From positions 180,677 through 220,336 of the forward strand of contig NW_004457596.1 of NCBI RefSeq assembly GCF_000313135.1: DNA of 39,660 bases, in the 5' to 3' direction. Source of the DNA: Acanthamoeba castellanii str. Neff. Lineage: Eukaryota > Discosea > Longamoebia > Acanthamoebidae. Both the position numbers and the translations under genes were made by a program. Under the pieces are notes generated by a model. It ran no database searches. It saw only the letters and a list, made by a program, of their open reading frames with translations, and was not told where the DNA came from. The first letter of the stretch is position 1. Each line of letters starts with the position of its first letter. Shown here piece by piece: positions 20,101-31,200 of the stretch.

Positions 20101-22351
20101 GCAGGTCAAAGCCACTGCCGCTGCCGCAGAGCCTCAGAAGGAGAGCCCGGTCGTCGCTGCCAACGGGACGCCGCCTAAGCAGAAGGCCGCACAGCCGCAG
20201 CCGGCGAGCGAAGCGCAGCCGAAGGAGAAGAAGAAGGTGAAGGTGGACCAGAAGGACGACCTCAAGAAGAAGGAGCGCGAGGTGGCCGAGCTCAAGGAGG
20301 AGCTCAAGCGGAAGGAGAAGGAGGTGCAGATGCTCGAGTCCATGAAGAAGGAACTCGAGATCGAGCGGGAGAAGGAGCGCGAGGTCAAGAAGGTCAACGG
20401 GGCCAGCCACATGTACGCGCACGCCACACACACACACTCTCTCTACTCTACTCTTTGGTGTATTCACGCTCTGTGTTTCTGGACAGCGACGGCGATGGCG
20501 AGATATTCGATGCCGTGATAGACGTCGATTTGGACTACAACGATGTGACGCAGACGATCGAGGCTCTCGCCTACTCGTCCTTCCTTCGAATCAACAAGCG
20601 GTGCGCAACTCCCCCAAAGACACGCAACACGCACCACCGCACACGCACACGCATGCGCACAGCTTGCTTACGCGACGCGTACAACAGGGAAGGGAGAGAG
20701 GAGGGGGATCAGGCCATCGACTATTCCCTGTTCTCGCCCGACTACGACTCGTTCTACTACTTTGGCCACTACATGGTGGAGAAGAGCGGCGGCGAGAACG
20801 AGAAGGAGAGCGGCGAGGACGACAACCACCACCAGCGCCGGCGCCGGCACGGCATCCTCGGTCCTGTCGTGGGCGACGACGACGACGATAGCGACACGGA
20901 CGAGGAGGGCAGCGAGGAGGACGAGGCCGAGCTCGACCGACGACGACGCAAGGCCGACGCCGCGGCGTCCAAGGCGACGAGCCCGCAGCAGCAGGTGTCG
21001 CCTCGGGTGGCGGTCCCTAGATCGTCGGCACCAGACCAGCATCCCTATGCCCAGATGCTGGCCCTGACGGCCGACATCGACAGCGCGAAGCAGCGGCCCA
21101 CGGCCGCCGCCGGTCGCAACGGCTATCGGAACGTGTCGTCGTCATCAACAACGGTCGACAGTGTAGTTGTCGACGCCCACAACGGCGGCCACCACGACGG
21201 CAGCGGCAGCGGCAGCGGCGAGGTGGGCAGCAGCGTCGAGCAGCAGGAGCGCAGCCTGTTCGCCGGCGACGAGTGGAGCATCGTCGACCACGACGAGAAC
21301 GACGACGAGGACATGACGGAGCGGGGCTACCTCATGATCATCGAGGAGCAGCGGCGTGCGCTCGAGCTGCTCATGCACGAGCTGGCCGAGCAGAAGGGCT
21401 TCCGCGACGTCGGCTGGACCAACGCCTACGCCGGCGCAGGCACTGGCGTCGACGCCCAACTGCAGCAGCAGCAGCAGCAGCAGCAGCAGCGCGACGAGCA
21501 CGCCATGGCCGCGGCCCGCGCCGACGAGCACGCAATTTTGAGGAGGGAGAACGAACGGCTCCGGAAAGAGAACAAGAAGCTGCGGCGGGAGAACGAGCGG
21601 ATGCTGGGCAATCCGACCGAGCTGGGGAGCATGTCGCTGCTCGAGCTGAAGGCGCTGGAGCGGCGAATGAAGACCAGCTACGACTTCATCTACGATCATC
21701 TCCTCCGGCGGATGGAGGGCCAGATGAAGAAGGCCGGTCTCGCCGCCCTGAAGGTGCGCTCTTCTTGACGGTAAAGTTGTCCACCACTCTCTCTTGTGTG
21801 TCGTTCGTCTTGTGTGTGTGTGTGTGTGTGTTCGATTGGTTCTATTCCTTGTGAGTTGTGTTTAGCGCGACCGCAGCAGTTGTCCTGACATACACCACCG
21901 CGTCTCGGTTGTTGATTCGTTCGCATGTGCAGGCAGCAGCGGCTGACTGCGCCCTTTGCCGGAGCAAGCGAGTGGAGAGCGTGTGCCTGCCGTGTGGACA
22001 CATCCCCTTCTGCAACGCCTGGTGCGCACCATCATCGACACCACCACCATCATCAGCATCTCTCTGATCATGACATTGTTTAACCCCCTCCCCCCATTAA
22101 TGTACACAGCTCGGGCCGTGTGACCATTGGCAGCGAGTGTCCCATGTGCAGCAAGCAGATACGGCACATCCACCGTATCGATTTTCAGTACGCACCTCTC
22201 ACTCACACAGCTACTCGTTCACCCCCCCCCCACATAGCTGACATACTCTCCGTCGTGTTTCAGTCGTCTCACTGCAGGAGAGCAGCGTCCGGTCGTCCAA
22301 GTGGACGAAGCGACAACGCCAGCGCCATCTGGAGCCCCTCACTCTGCTTGA
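17188..22351 (+). CDS. Tandem ubiquitin-like/coiled-coil/RING protein, putative E3 ligase
   Basis: Exons 17188-17774, 18005-18125, 18206-18295, 18414-18510 and a giant exon from 18609 join in phase. Further exons run from about 20486, from about 20690 to 21751, then three short 3' exons. The first ~75 residues are close to ubiquitin ([39 protein letters not shown]) but lack the RGG end, so the domain is not cleavable. A second ubiquitin-like fold follows, interrupted by a Gln/His-rich insert. More than 600 residues of Lys/Glu/Arg coiled coil come next, with Ala runs, an Asp/Glu tract and a Gln run. The C-terminus has an IAP-type [34 protein letters not shown]. It probably acts as an E3 that recruits proteasome or ubiquitin-binding partners through its N-terminus. 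The total is about 1,500 aa. The ATG at 17188 is fixed by the ubiquitin alignment. Confidence 0.8.
18322..18366 (+). repeat. (CA)n microsatellite in intron
   Basis: CA units with GACACA interruptions in an intron inside the second ubiquitin-like domain region. Confidence 0.92.
21805..21831 (+). repeat. (GT)n microsatellite in intron
   Basis: About 12 GT units in the intron before the RING exon. Confidence 0.92.
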
Positions 22352-22791
22352 GACCACATCATCCACCTCAGCACTCCTCTCTCAAAACCTCCTCCTACCT
22401 ACTATCTCCTCTCTTCCAATCTTCTCCTTCTGTGTTTGATTGAATCTTCCACCTCTTCTTCTCTCTTTCTCATCTATTCTGCACCGCTCTCTCTTCTCCG
22501 CGCGGAGAAGAGTGAGTCGCGCACTACCGCACGCGCGCGACCGCACTCGACCGATGAAGCACCCACCCAACCGAGGCTCGTGCCCGTCTTCTGCCCTTTC
22601 CCTTGGCAGACGACCACCCATGTTTCTGTACAAACCACAAGAACAACCAACAACGTTACGTCACCACTTTAAACACACACTCCCTGCGTGTCACAGACCA
22701 CTCGCATCGCCTTCTTACACTGTTGAGTTGTTGTGATTACGACTGGCCGACGAGATTGTACAAAGGAGCCCTTGGGCTGTCCAGGTCACCA
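22352..22791. other. Intergenic region between convergent genes
   Basis: The 440 bases between two stop codons are rich in CTCTTC pyrimidine runs (22375-22500). No credible gene was seen. It probably holds the two 3' UTRs. Confidence 0.5.
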
Positions 22792-24395
22792 CTAGTGGTC
22801 GGCCATCAGGTTGGACTGCAGCACGAACACTACGCACACAGGGTAAGAAAAACTGTACACCAGGTGGTGTGCGTGTGCGTGTGCGGTGTGCGTGTGTGTG
22901 AAGGTGGTAGGGAGGGAGCTGTCGTACGCTTTTCGAGAAGGGTGACGGTCTCTTCGATGTACTGGAGGTGGATACTCTTTTTGATGGATTTCTTGCAGAT
23001 GGACACGAGCGAGGCTCGCCCGTTCCGTATTCGGTGGATGAACACGATCTTCTCCGACATCTCCAGCGTGATCGACTGCGCCACGTCCTGCCGCTCCGAC
23101 ACTGCGCAGGCGGTCACCACGATTTGTTTGGCCTGGTGAGTTGTGTGCCACACCCCGACCAGCCATCGGCATCATCACCGGAACATGGGGGTGCGCGTAC
23201 TGATGCCATCCGAGAACGTGATGAGCGCCTGGAGGTTGGCCACCACGCCGACGTGGTCGTCGAGCTTGCCTGCAATCCGAGAAGGATTCAGCACGCGCGC
23301 GCACACGACACGACACACAGTGTCGGTAGGCACTGAGTGCTCCGGCCAACAATGGTGGGAGGGGGGCGGAGAGGGGGCACCTGATGTGACGGGCTGTTGG
23401 CCCTCGTCGAACAGGAGGAGGGAACTCACCAGGCCTTTGTGCTTCATTTTCACTGAATTGCAGAGAACGCACACACACACACGATGAGCTCCCCCCCAAG
23501 GTAAAGAAAAAACGGCGCAAGGCGGCGTACGTTGGTTGAGGATGGACTGCGTGGCGTTGGAGATGATGTCCACCAGCTTGTTGGCAAAATTGGTGAACTT
23601 CTGATTCTGAATCGATGGCTTGCGGGCCGCTGCACACGACACACGACACACGACACGCACGCTTAGCCGGGCGCTCCGTCGCACAGCATTGTGATGGCCC
23701 ACACCACACATGCACGGCACTTACCGGCGGTGAATTCGGGGTACTCCTTGAGGAAGCCCGCGAGGATGGCCTTGGCAATCAGCCGGCCAAAGTCTGGTCC
23801 CTGCGGCGGCACAGTGTTTTAGTGCGTGTGCGGTTGTGCGTGCGTGCGTGCGTGTACTGTGTGTCGCGGTGTGTGTGTGTGTCGCGGTGTGTGTCGCGGT
23901 GTGAAGCCGATGACAGTGCGCGATCGATCGCGGTGAGCCAGACGTACGTCGTCGATGTCATGAAACAGAGCGCACACCATGCTCGTCTTCTCGTAGTCGG
24001 CGTCTAATACTACCGTCACCGCCACTGCAAAGCAACGGGTTAAGCGAGATTCGCACGCGCTTGGACACGACGGCACGGGCGCGTAGAGAGATGTGGAGGG
24101 CAAGGTACCTTGGCCGTATTCGATGTACGAGGGGTGCATGGCGAGGCTCTGCTTGGACAAGGTCTGGATGGTGGTCAGCAGACCTCCGTACAGCGTTGCC
24201 CTCTGCCTCCGCCCCACACCAACCACAAAACATGTTAACAACAAATTTGTTTCCATAATGTGATTAATTTGTAGAGAGAATTCATGATTTGTATTTGGGA
24301 GAGGGTAAGCGTACGCCAGCGATGGTCTTGACCCACTCTTTCTCGAACACAACGCGCCCACTTGAGCCGATCAGCACCAGCAGCGCATGCAGCAT
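22792..24395 (-). CDS. Longin-like protein, unknown
   Basis: About eight or nine small exons on the minus strand start at ATG 24395 with MLHALLVLIGSSGRVVFEKE, a longin-like opening of a beta strand and hairpin. They continue with ATLYGGLLTTIQTLSKQSLA, VVLDADYEKTSMVCALFHDI and FGRLIAKAILAGFLKEYPEF. A second half follows, with KMKHKGLVSSLLLFDEGQQP, GVVANLQALITFSD and EMSEKIVFIHRIRNGRASLV, then the stop at 22792-22794 after LQSNLMADH. The pattern suggests one or two longin or roadblock-type folds of the kind used in vesicle-traffic complexes, but I cannot assign a family. Introns contain GT-rich microsatellites. It is head-to-head with PTPMT1, 125 bp apart. Confidence 0.6.
23822..23901 (+). repeat. 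GT and GTGTCGCG repeats in intron
   Basis: GTGC and GT units, then three copies of a TGTGTCGCGGTG-like motif, in an intron of the longin-like gene. Confidence 0.88.
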
Positions 24396-24520
24396 TGTGG
24401 CGTTTGTTAGATTAACTTATTTTTGTAATTATTTGTTTTTCATTTTCCCGTTGCTCTTTTGATTTTGTTGTTGGTTGAGCTCGCCAGCGACGAACAGAAG
24501 AAGACGGAAGAGAGACGCAC
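24396..24520. promoter_or_regulatory. Bidirectional promoter, longin-like / PTPMT1
   Basis: A 125-bp gap between divergent ATGs, AT-rich with T runs around 24418-24475. No named element was recognised. The call is based on spacing and composition. Confidence 0.45.
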
Positions 24521-25885
24521 ATGTCGGAACACGTACGGCCGAAGCACTACCGGAAGGAGCCGCTAGGATGGGCGCCCCAATTCATGGCGCTCTGGATCTC
24601 GCGCGTCCTGTTCTATCCGACCCTCATCTACAACGTCACGCTCTACTACCTCTGGCCCACCAAATTCCGTACCCGCCCCCCTCCAATTAGCGAGCGCTAA
24701 TAACATCGTCAACACATTGAACGCCAGCGCATCATTACCATAAATTAACAAATAAATCAATAAATAAAAATATTGATAATAATTCAACCGCTGCAGGAAA
24801 CTGGTGGGACCGTGTTGACGACTCCATCATCCTGGGCGCTCTTCCCTTCTACTGGTACCGTCGCACCCTCTTCCTGTTCGCCTCGTCTGTGTGTCGTGTC
24901 GTGTCGTGGCGCGTGTATCTCACGGCGCGTTTGTTGTCTCGAATTGCCCTTTGGCCGCTGATGGAATGTGCAGGCACGTACCTCTGCTGTACAACCAGGG
25001 CGTGAGGGGCGTGGTCAACACGTGCGATGAGTACGCCGGACCCGTTCAGACCTACGCGCGCTACGGCATCGAACAGCTCCGGTACCGGCTCTGCCCTCTT
25101 CTTTTATTGGGCGCCGTGTGCGTGTGCGTGTGCGTGGCTCGTGTGCGTATGTGGCAGCTGACCGAGTAGTACCTCTTCAGCGTCCCGATTGTGGACTACT
25201 TCCCGCCAACCCTGGAGGACGTGAAGGTGGCCCTGCGCTTCATCCGCAAGCACACCAACAACGGCGACAGCGTCTATGGTACATAGAACACATTTCTAGA
25301 GATTTGGCCCAGTTGTCCCCCCCCCACTTCGTCGGCTGATGTCACCTCCCCGCGCACAGTCCATTGCAAGGCTGGCCGAGGACGGAGCACCACCATCGTC
25401 CTGTGCTACCTCATCGAAAGGTAACGCACCACCGCACCACCGCACCACCGCACCACCGCACCACCGCACCACCGCACCACCGCACCACCGCACCACCGCA
25501 CCACCGCACCACCGCACCACCGCACCACCGCACCACCGCACCACCGCACCACCGCACCACCGCACCACCGCACCACCGCACCACCGCACCACCGCACCAC
25601 CGCACCACCGCACCACCGCACACGTGCATCACCTCACACGGTGAGCGCAGATATCCTGGGGTGAAGCCCGTCGAAGCCCAGACCCACTTGAACAAGAAGC
25701 GGCCGCAGGTGTCGCCCAACGTATGGAAGCGCCAGGTGGTGTTCGACTTCTGGGACACCGTGCCGCAGGACGAGGACGCGTCCGGCACGCCCGTGACCAT
25801 TCCCGAGCCCGGCACCAGCACCAGCACCAGCACCGCCATCACTTCAGCTGATGGTGGCGCCGATGACAACAAGAAGGACCAGTGA
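24521..25885 (+). CDS. PTPMT1: Mitochondrial phosphatidylglycerophosphate phosphatase, PTPMT1 family
   Basis: This dual-specificity phosphatase removes phosphate from phosphatidylglycerophosphate in cardiolipin synthesis at the inner mitochondrial membrane. Exons 24521-24668 and 24797-24854 join in phase into the family signature NWWDRVDDSIILGALPFYW. Later exons carry VRGVVNTCDEYAGPVQTYAR, FSVPIVDYFPPTLEDVKVAL and the active-site loop VHCKAGRGRSTT (CX5R, catalytic Cys and Arg present). They end with a Thr/Ser-rich tail and a stop at 25885. An N-terminal hydrophobic stretch (MALWISRVLFYPTLIYNVTL) fits a membrane or mitochondrial anchor. The intron after the active site (25421-25650) is filled by an 8-bp tandem repeat. 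The start is the first ATG after the divergent promoter. Confidence 0.92.
25425..25621 (+). repeat. 8-bp tandem repeat in PTPMT1 intron
   Basis: The unit CGCACCAC is repeated about 24 times without visible interruption. It fills most of the 230-bp intron 25421-25650 between the active-site exon and the last exon. Because 8 is not a multiple of 3 and the unit makes no stop, all six frames are open through it, which creates false ORFs on both strands. Confidence 0.97.
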
Positions 25886-26071
25886 GCGTGGTGTTTTTAG
25901 TGTTTTCTTTGCATTTTCTGCCAGAGCCTGTAAAAGAACACTTTTTTCTCTTTGTTCGGGAGGAAAGAAGGTGTCGACTGCTCGCACATCTCCCATTGAT
26001 TGCCCTTCTGCAGTGACAAAGTGCATAGAGAGACGCGTCTTTATTCAGCTCAAGGCTCAACCTCCGGTGCC

Positions 26072-28101
26072 ATGGAATCGGAAATCAATTCAGCTGAGGG
26101 GAGCGTTTTCGTTGGAGACGACATCGACTGGCAATCTCTTGGTGCGTCGCCCCCATCCTCCCCCTTCAACACTGTGACGCAGTGATTTGTGGTTGGGCGG
26201 AGCAACCGTGTTAAATTAAATCATTAATAAAGAACACAATAATCGATGCATGTGTGGTGAGAGCAGACAAGTCCAAGTTCTACGTCTGGTCTTTTGCGTT
26301 CTTCATGGGTGTGCGGACGCTGGTCTACCCGCCCATTCTTATCAAGACCAGGCTGCAGGTGCAGCAGGTACCGCACACCGACGCCACACGACACCACACC
26401 ACACACGCGCCAGCGAGCTGACTCCACTTGCTTGCGCGACCGATCAGGGGCGTTCGCAGTATCGAGGCACCTTTGACGCATTCCGCAAGATATTCAAGCT
26501 GGAGGGATTCAGAGGTATGTGAAGAGCCATGAACCTTAGCAAGCTGGTGTGCGTGCGTGCGTGCGTGCGAACTGACCTTCCTCTACTTACGACGCCAGGC
26601 TTCTACAAGGGCTTCCTCACCACATCGGTGGGCATCATTCCCGGTATGGAGTCGCTCACACGATGACGAAAGGAGTGGGTCAGTGTATGTTGCTGACCTC
26701 CCCTGTGCTACATGTCAATTCTTCTTGCAGGCCAGTTCATGTACATCACAGTCTACGAGTTTGTGCGACATCGAATCAAGTCATTTTTCCCTACAGACTC
26801 GTTGAGATACGGTGCGGCGCCTTGTCTCGCACACCACAATCATCAACTCCCTCCAGATTCATGTGTCCCTACATTACTCGAATACTCATCGACGCTCTCG
26901 TTGTGATGCTTCATTCGCCATCGAGTAGATGCTCTTCGCAACTTCATCGGAGGCGGCACGGCTTCGCTGGCCTCGTCCTTGGTGAGCGTGCCGCTCGACG
27001 TCATCTCTCAACTTCTCATGATCCAGGTCCGTACGAGAGGCCTGACACGCCCACCGTGTCGTCGCCTAGCACTCACTTCCTCGCCCTCTTTCTCCTTCAC
27101 TCGCACAACACAGGACGGAACGGTGAATAAGCGGAAGTACTCGGGCGGCATCAGTACGTAGTACCGACCTCGCGCAGCCGATCTTGCTTGCTTGGCTGCT
27201 TGCTGGTGTGGTGATCGCTCGCAAGCTCACTCATGTGCGCATCACCAGACGCGTTTTGCGAAATTTTGAAGACGGAGGGGGTGCGAGGGCTGTACCGCGG
27301 CTATACGGCGTCGATGATGGTCTACGTCCCCTCGTCCGGCATCTGGTGGGGCACCTACGCCAGCGGTACAATCATACCACTCACTGACGACTCTTTGGTT
27401 GTTTTCTCAAACCTTTTCTCTTTCGTTCTTTCGTTCTTTGATGTGTACGGTGGGGAAAAACCACAGTCAAGGGCAAGGCCGCCGCATTCATCAACGAACA
27501 GGGCGGGTTGCTCCGGCAGTTGGATGTGCTCGTGTTCGGGCTCTGTGGTATTCTTGCCGGCAGCACTGCCGGTACAGGCCTCACTCCGCTCGCTCTCGAC
27601 GTGTGTGTGTCCCACGGTAGATGATTGTGGATGTGTCTCACCGCACACGTCAAACGATCGCTCGTTGTTGCAGTGGTGGTGACCAACCCGATGGACGTAG
27701 TCAAGACCCGGCTCCAGGTGCTGGCCTACACCAACCCTCTTCCCCAGCGACTTCGGCCGAAGCAGCGCCGCCGCCGCCGCAGCAGCAGACCACGACCAGC
27801 AGCCAGCGGCCACCAATCGCCTCTTCAACTCGAAGTTATCAGAAGATCTCCATCTGGGCGACCGCCAAGCAACTGCTCCGAGAAGAAGGTGCCCTGCGTG
27901 GGTTGCTTTGTGCTGTGTTGCGTCATGTGTCTGAGAGCCCTTGAAAGCTCACACATACGGCCGTTATTCCCCATACACGTATCACTAGGTTGGCGAGCGC
28001 TGAAGAAGGGCATCACGGCGCGCATGATGTCGATGGCCCCCGTGTCCTTCCTCATGACCATCACCTACGAGCAGGCCAAGCGGCTCTCCGTCAAACAGTA
28101 G
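26072..28101 (+). CDS. SLC25A44: Mitochondrial carrier, SLC25A44 type
   Basis: This is a three-repeat inner-membrane transporter; mammalian SLC25A44 moves branched-chain amino acids into mitochondria. About ten exons start MESEINSAEGSVFVGDDIDW at 26072. Repeat 1 has KSKFYVWSFAFFMGVRTLVY, PPILIKTRLQVQQ, YRGTFDAFRKIFKLEGFRGF and YKGFLTTSVGIIPGQFMYIT. Repeat 2 has NFIGGGTASLASSLVSVPLD, VISQLLMIQ and GVRGLYRGYTASMMVYVPSS. Repeat 3 has VVTNPMDVVKTRLQ, then a low-complexity Gln/Thr/Ser stretch, then ISIWATAKQLLREEG and WRALKKGITARMMSMAPVSF. It ends YEQAKRLSVKQ. Carrier signatures in repeats 2 and 3 keep the acidic residue; repeat 1 lacks it, as in human SLC25A44. The repeat 3 exon boundary near 27718-27785 is uncertain. 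Confidence 0.88.
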
Positions 28102-28201
28102 CAGCTGGCGGCATCAAAGGAATGTTAAGAACATTTCTTAGATATTTAAATTCCAAACGGAAATTAAAAAACAAACTCGACAATATTACAACACTGTACT
28201 T

Positions 28202-31200
28202 ATGATGGAGATCGGATCGGGGAAAGATGGGGAGGCAGATGGAGGAGGTGTCTATACGATCGCGGTGGTGGGAGGAGGCGGGGTGGGCAAATCTTCCCTC
28301 ATCCGTCGATTTATCGAGCGGGTAGGCAACAAAAGGAACGATGAAGCGGAGGAAGCCATAGTCAAGACGGATGAGGGCGAAGGAGACGAATACGAACCCA
28401 CTCTACGCGATGAGTACACCATCCGCATCCACCTATCCGCTCAACGCTCCTGTACGCGCCTCCCTTCGCCTTTCGCTTTCGCTTTCGCCTTCGCTCTTCC
28501 CCCCCCCCTCCGGGGGACTCAACAGCCATGCCCCTTTCCGCCCTCACATGAGTGTCGTGTCGCCTGGTTCGTGTCTGGTCGTGAATGCACAAAGGCGTGG
28601 TGACGTTCATCGACACGGCGGGCCAGGAGCAGTACGTGGAGGCGCGACGCGAGGCCATCGGCTCGGCCCAAGGCTTCCTCCTCGTTTACGACGTCACCCA
28701 GCGGTAGCTCCCCCCCTATTCGTCGTAGACAAGCTGTTGGGGGCGGCTGCTGACGATGTTGGGTCGGACCGTTGCGTGCAGGATGAGCTTTGAGGAGTGC
28801 GAGGGATTCGTTGATGACGTTTGCCGCGCGAAGAACAAGGACTCGCGAGATCTGCCCATGCTCGTGCTGGGCAACAAGAACGACCGCCCCGCCGACAAGC
28901 AGGTACACCACCTCACCTCCTTGTGCTCGTGTGTGTGTGCGTGTGCGTGTGCGTGGCGTGTGCGCGCCCGCGCTCAGTCTCTGATTGCTGTGGCCGAGCA
29001 GGTGAAAACTGAAGACTTGCAATGTTTTGGCGATGACATCGGCTGCCCGTGGCGGTACGTTCACTGCCTCGCACCCCTAGCATGCCCCGGCGGAGGCTCA
29101 CGAAGAGACACGGCACGCGTGCACTATGACGTCGTCCAGGGAGGTGAGCGCCGCGGACGGGATGGGCGTGGAGGAGGCGCTGCGGACCCTGATCGAGCTG
29201 ATCGACGTGAGCTTCAGCCGGGGCAAGGAAGGGGTCCTGGCCATCACACCCAGCACCCTCAATCGCTGGAAGAAGGTGCTCGCACGGCACGCGCTACATT
29301 TCGCGACTTGACTTTCGGTCTAACTCGAACCGACACACACACACACACACACACAACGTTGCGTGGGGCTGGTGAACAGTACTGGTTTGTGCTGAAAGGC
29401 GACGAGCTCAACTACTTCAAGAGCACCAAGGGCATGCCGATCTTGTCCAAGCCCAAGGGCACCATCAAGTTGGTACGAGCCGCCCCTCGGGCACGCGTGA
29501 ATTGTATCCGCGGCTCATGCTCTTGGTGAACGCAGGAGGGCATGATCGAAGTACGACGAGCGCACAAGGATGTGGGACGCGAAGATGCCCTGGTGATGGT
29601 CATGCCCACCGGCACCTTCTACTTCGGAGCCAAAAGCAGGTGAACCACATTCCTCTCGCGGTGGTGTGCGTGTGTGCGTGTGTGCGTGTGTGGTGTGTGT
29701 GTGTGTGTGTGTGCATACCAACGTGATTTGGCGCAGGAAAGAGAGGGAAGAATGGCTCGGCGTGCTGAAACGGCACGTGCGAGCGGTGATGATGAAGAAG
29801 TTCAACTTCCCCTTCGAAGGGGAAACCGCGACGGAGATCGGCGAAAGCTGCACCAGCGATTTGGACCAGGGACGATACCTCACCACCACCGCCGGCGAGC
29901 GCGCATTGCTGTTCGAGAGCTCTGGCAAGATCAGGCGATCGAAGAAAAAGAGCACCAAGGCGAAGAGCGGCGATCTTTCGCTGAGCAGTGGCGACGTGCC
30001 GACCGTGATAGACAAGATAAGCAAGAGAGAGAAGCAAGAGAAGAAAGAGAAAATGAAGAAAAAGAACGAAGAGCGAGAAGGCATGCCGCTGGTAAGAGAG
30101 GACGAAGAGGAGGAAAAGAACGAAGCCATCGATGTCTTTACCATAGCCGTGTTGGGCGGTGGCGGAGTGGGCAAGTCATCACTCATCACACGATTCCTGG
30201 TCGATGATTTCTATGGCGAGGACACCGCCGACCCAACGTTGCAGGACGAGTACTCGGGCCGCATTGTGATCGACAACCGTGCTTGTGCGTCTCCCTCTCT
30301 GTTGTTTTTGTCGCTGTTGTGTGTTCGCTCAACATGCTGACGTGTGCGTTGCGCACAAAGGCGTGGTGACGTTCATCGACACGGCGGGCCAGGAGCAGTA
30401 CGTGGAGGCGCGACGCGAGGCCATCTGCTCGGCCCAAGGCTTCCTCCTCGTTTACGACGTCACCCAGCCGTACGTTTGACTCCCGAGCTCAGTCTGCATG
30501 CGTTGGCCTGAAGCGACAGTGATCATCTTTCCGTCCGTTGCGTGCAGGATGAGCTTCGAGGAGTGCGAGGGATTCGTTGACGATGTGTGCCGCGTGAAGA
30601 ATCAGGACTCGTCCGAGCTGCCCATGCTCGTGCTGGGCAACAAGAACGACCGCCCCGCCGACAAGCAGGTACACTCCTCGACAATCCGTCTTACTTCCGC
30701 ACATTCCACATGCATTCCCAAATTGATTTCTCTTCTTTGTGCTGCGTGCGGTTGTGCAGGTTTCAACTGAAGAGCTCCGGAAGTTTGCCGATGCTGCGGG
30801 GTGTCCCTGGAGGTATGCGGAATCTTACATGGTTTTTCTGTGTCGTTTGTTGACACACGACACACACACACACACACACGACACACACACGACACACACA
30901 CAGGGAGGTGTGTGCGGCATCGGGAGACGGCATCAAGGAGAGCCTGTGGGCGCTGATCGAGCTGATCTCCGTCAGCCGGAGCAACGGCAAGGGAGGAACG
31001 CTGTGGCTCTCGTCCAGCACCAACCCGCGATGGAAGAAGGTTTGCCCCATCTTCGTAGAGGGCCTTGCTCATGAATGGAATGCAAACCAACACAACATTC
31101 CTCTCTGCATTCCACAGCGATGGTGTGTGTTGAAGAAAGACGAGCTGCGCTACTACAAGCACTCAAAGGACGTTCTGTTCGGTAAGCAAGCCGGAGGTGT

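Noticed and set aside
19004..20467. 487-codon Leu-rich minus-strand frame
   Set aside because: Antisense of the Glu/Lys/Arg coiled-coil region (CTC/CTT from GAG/AAG). The plus strand connects in phase to the UBL and RING exons.
25425..25621. Possible CRISPR array
   Set aside because: Units are 8 bp with no unique spacers; this is a simple minisatellite in a eukaryotic intron.
25296..25885. Open frames coding RWCGGAVV or PPHHRTTA repeats
   Set aside because: They arise from the 8-bp tandem repeat, which has no stop codon in any frame. The segment is an intron flanked by good splice sites.
28202..30340. Two separate Ras genes sharing one locus
   Set aside because: No stop, promoter-like gap or new start separates the first PH domain from the second P loop. 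All fifteen exons keep phase as one chain.
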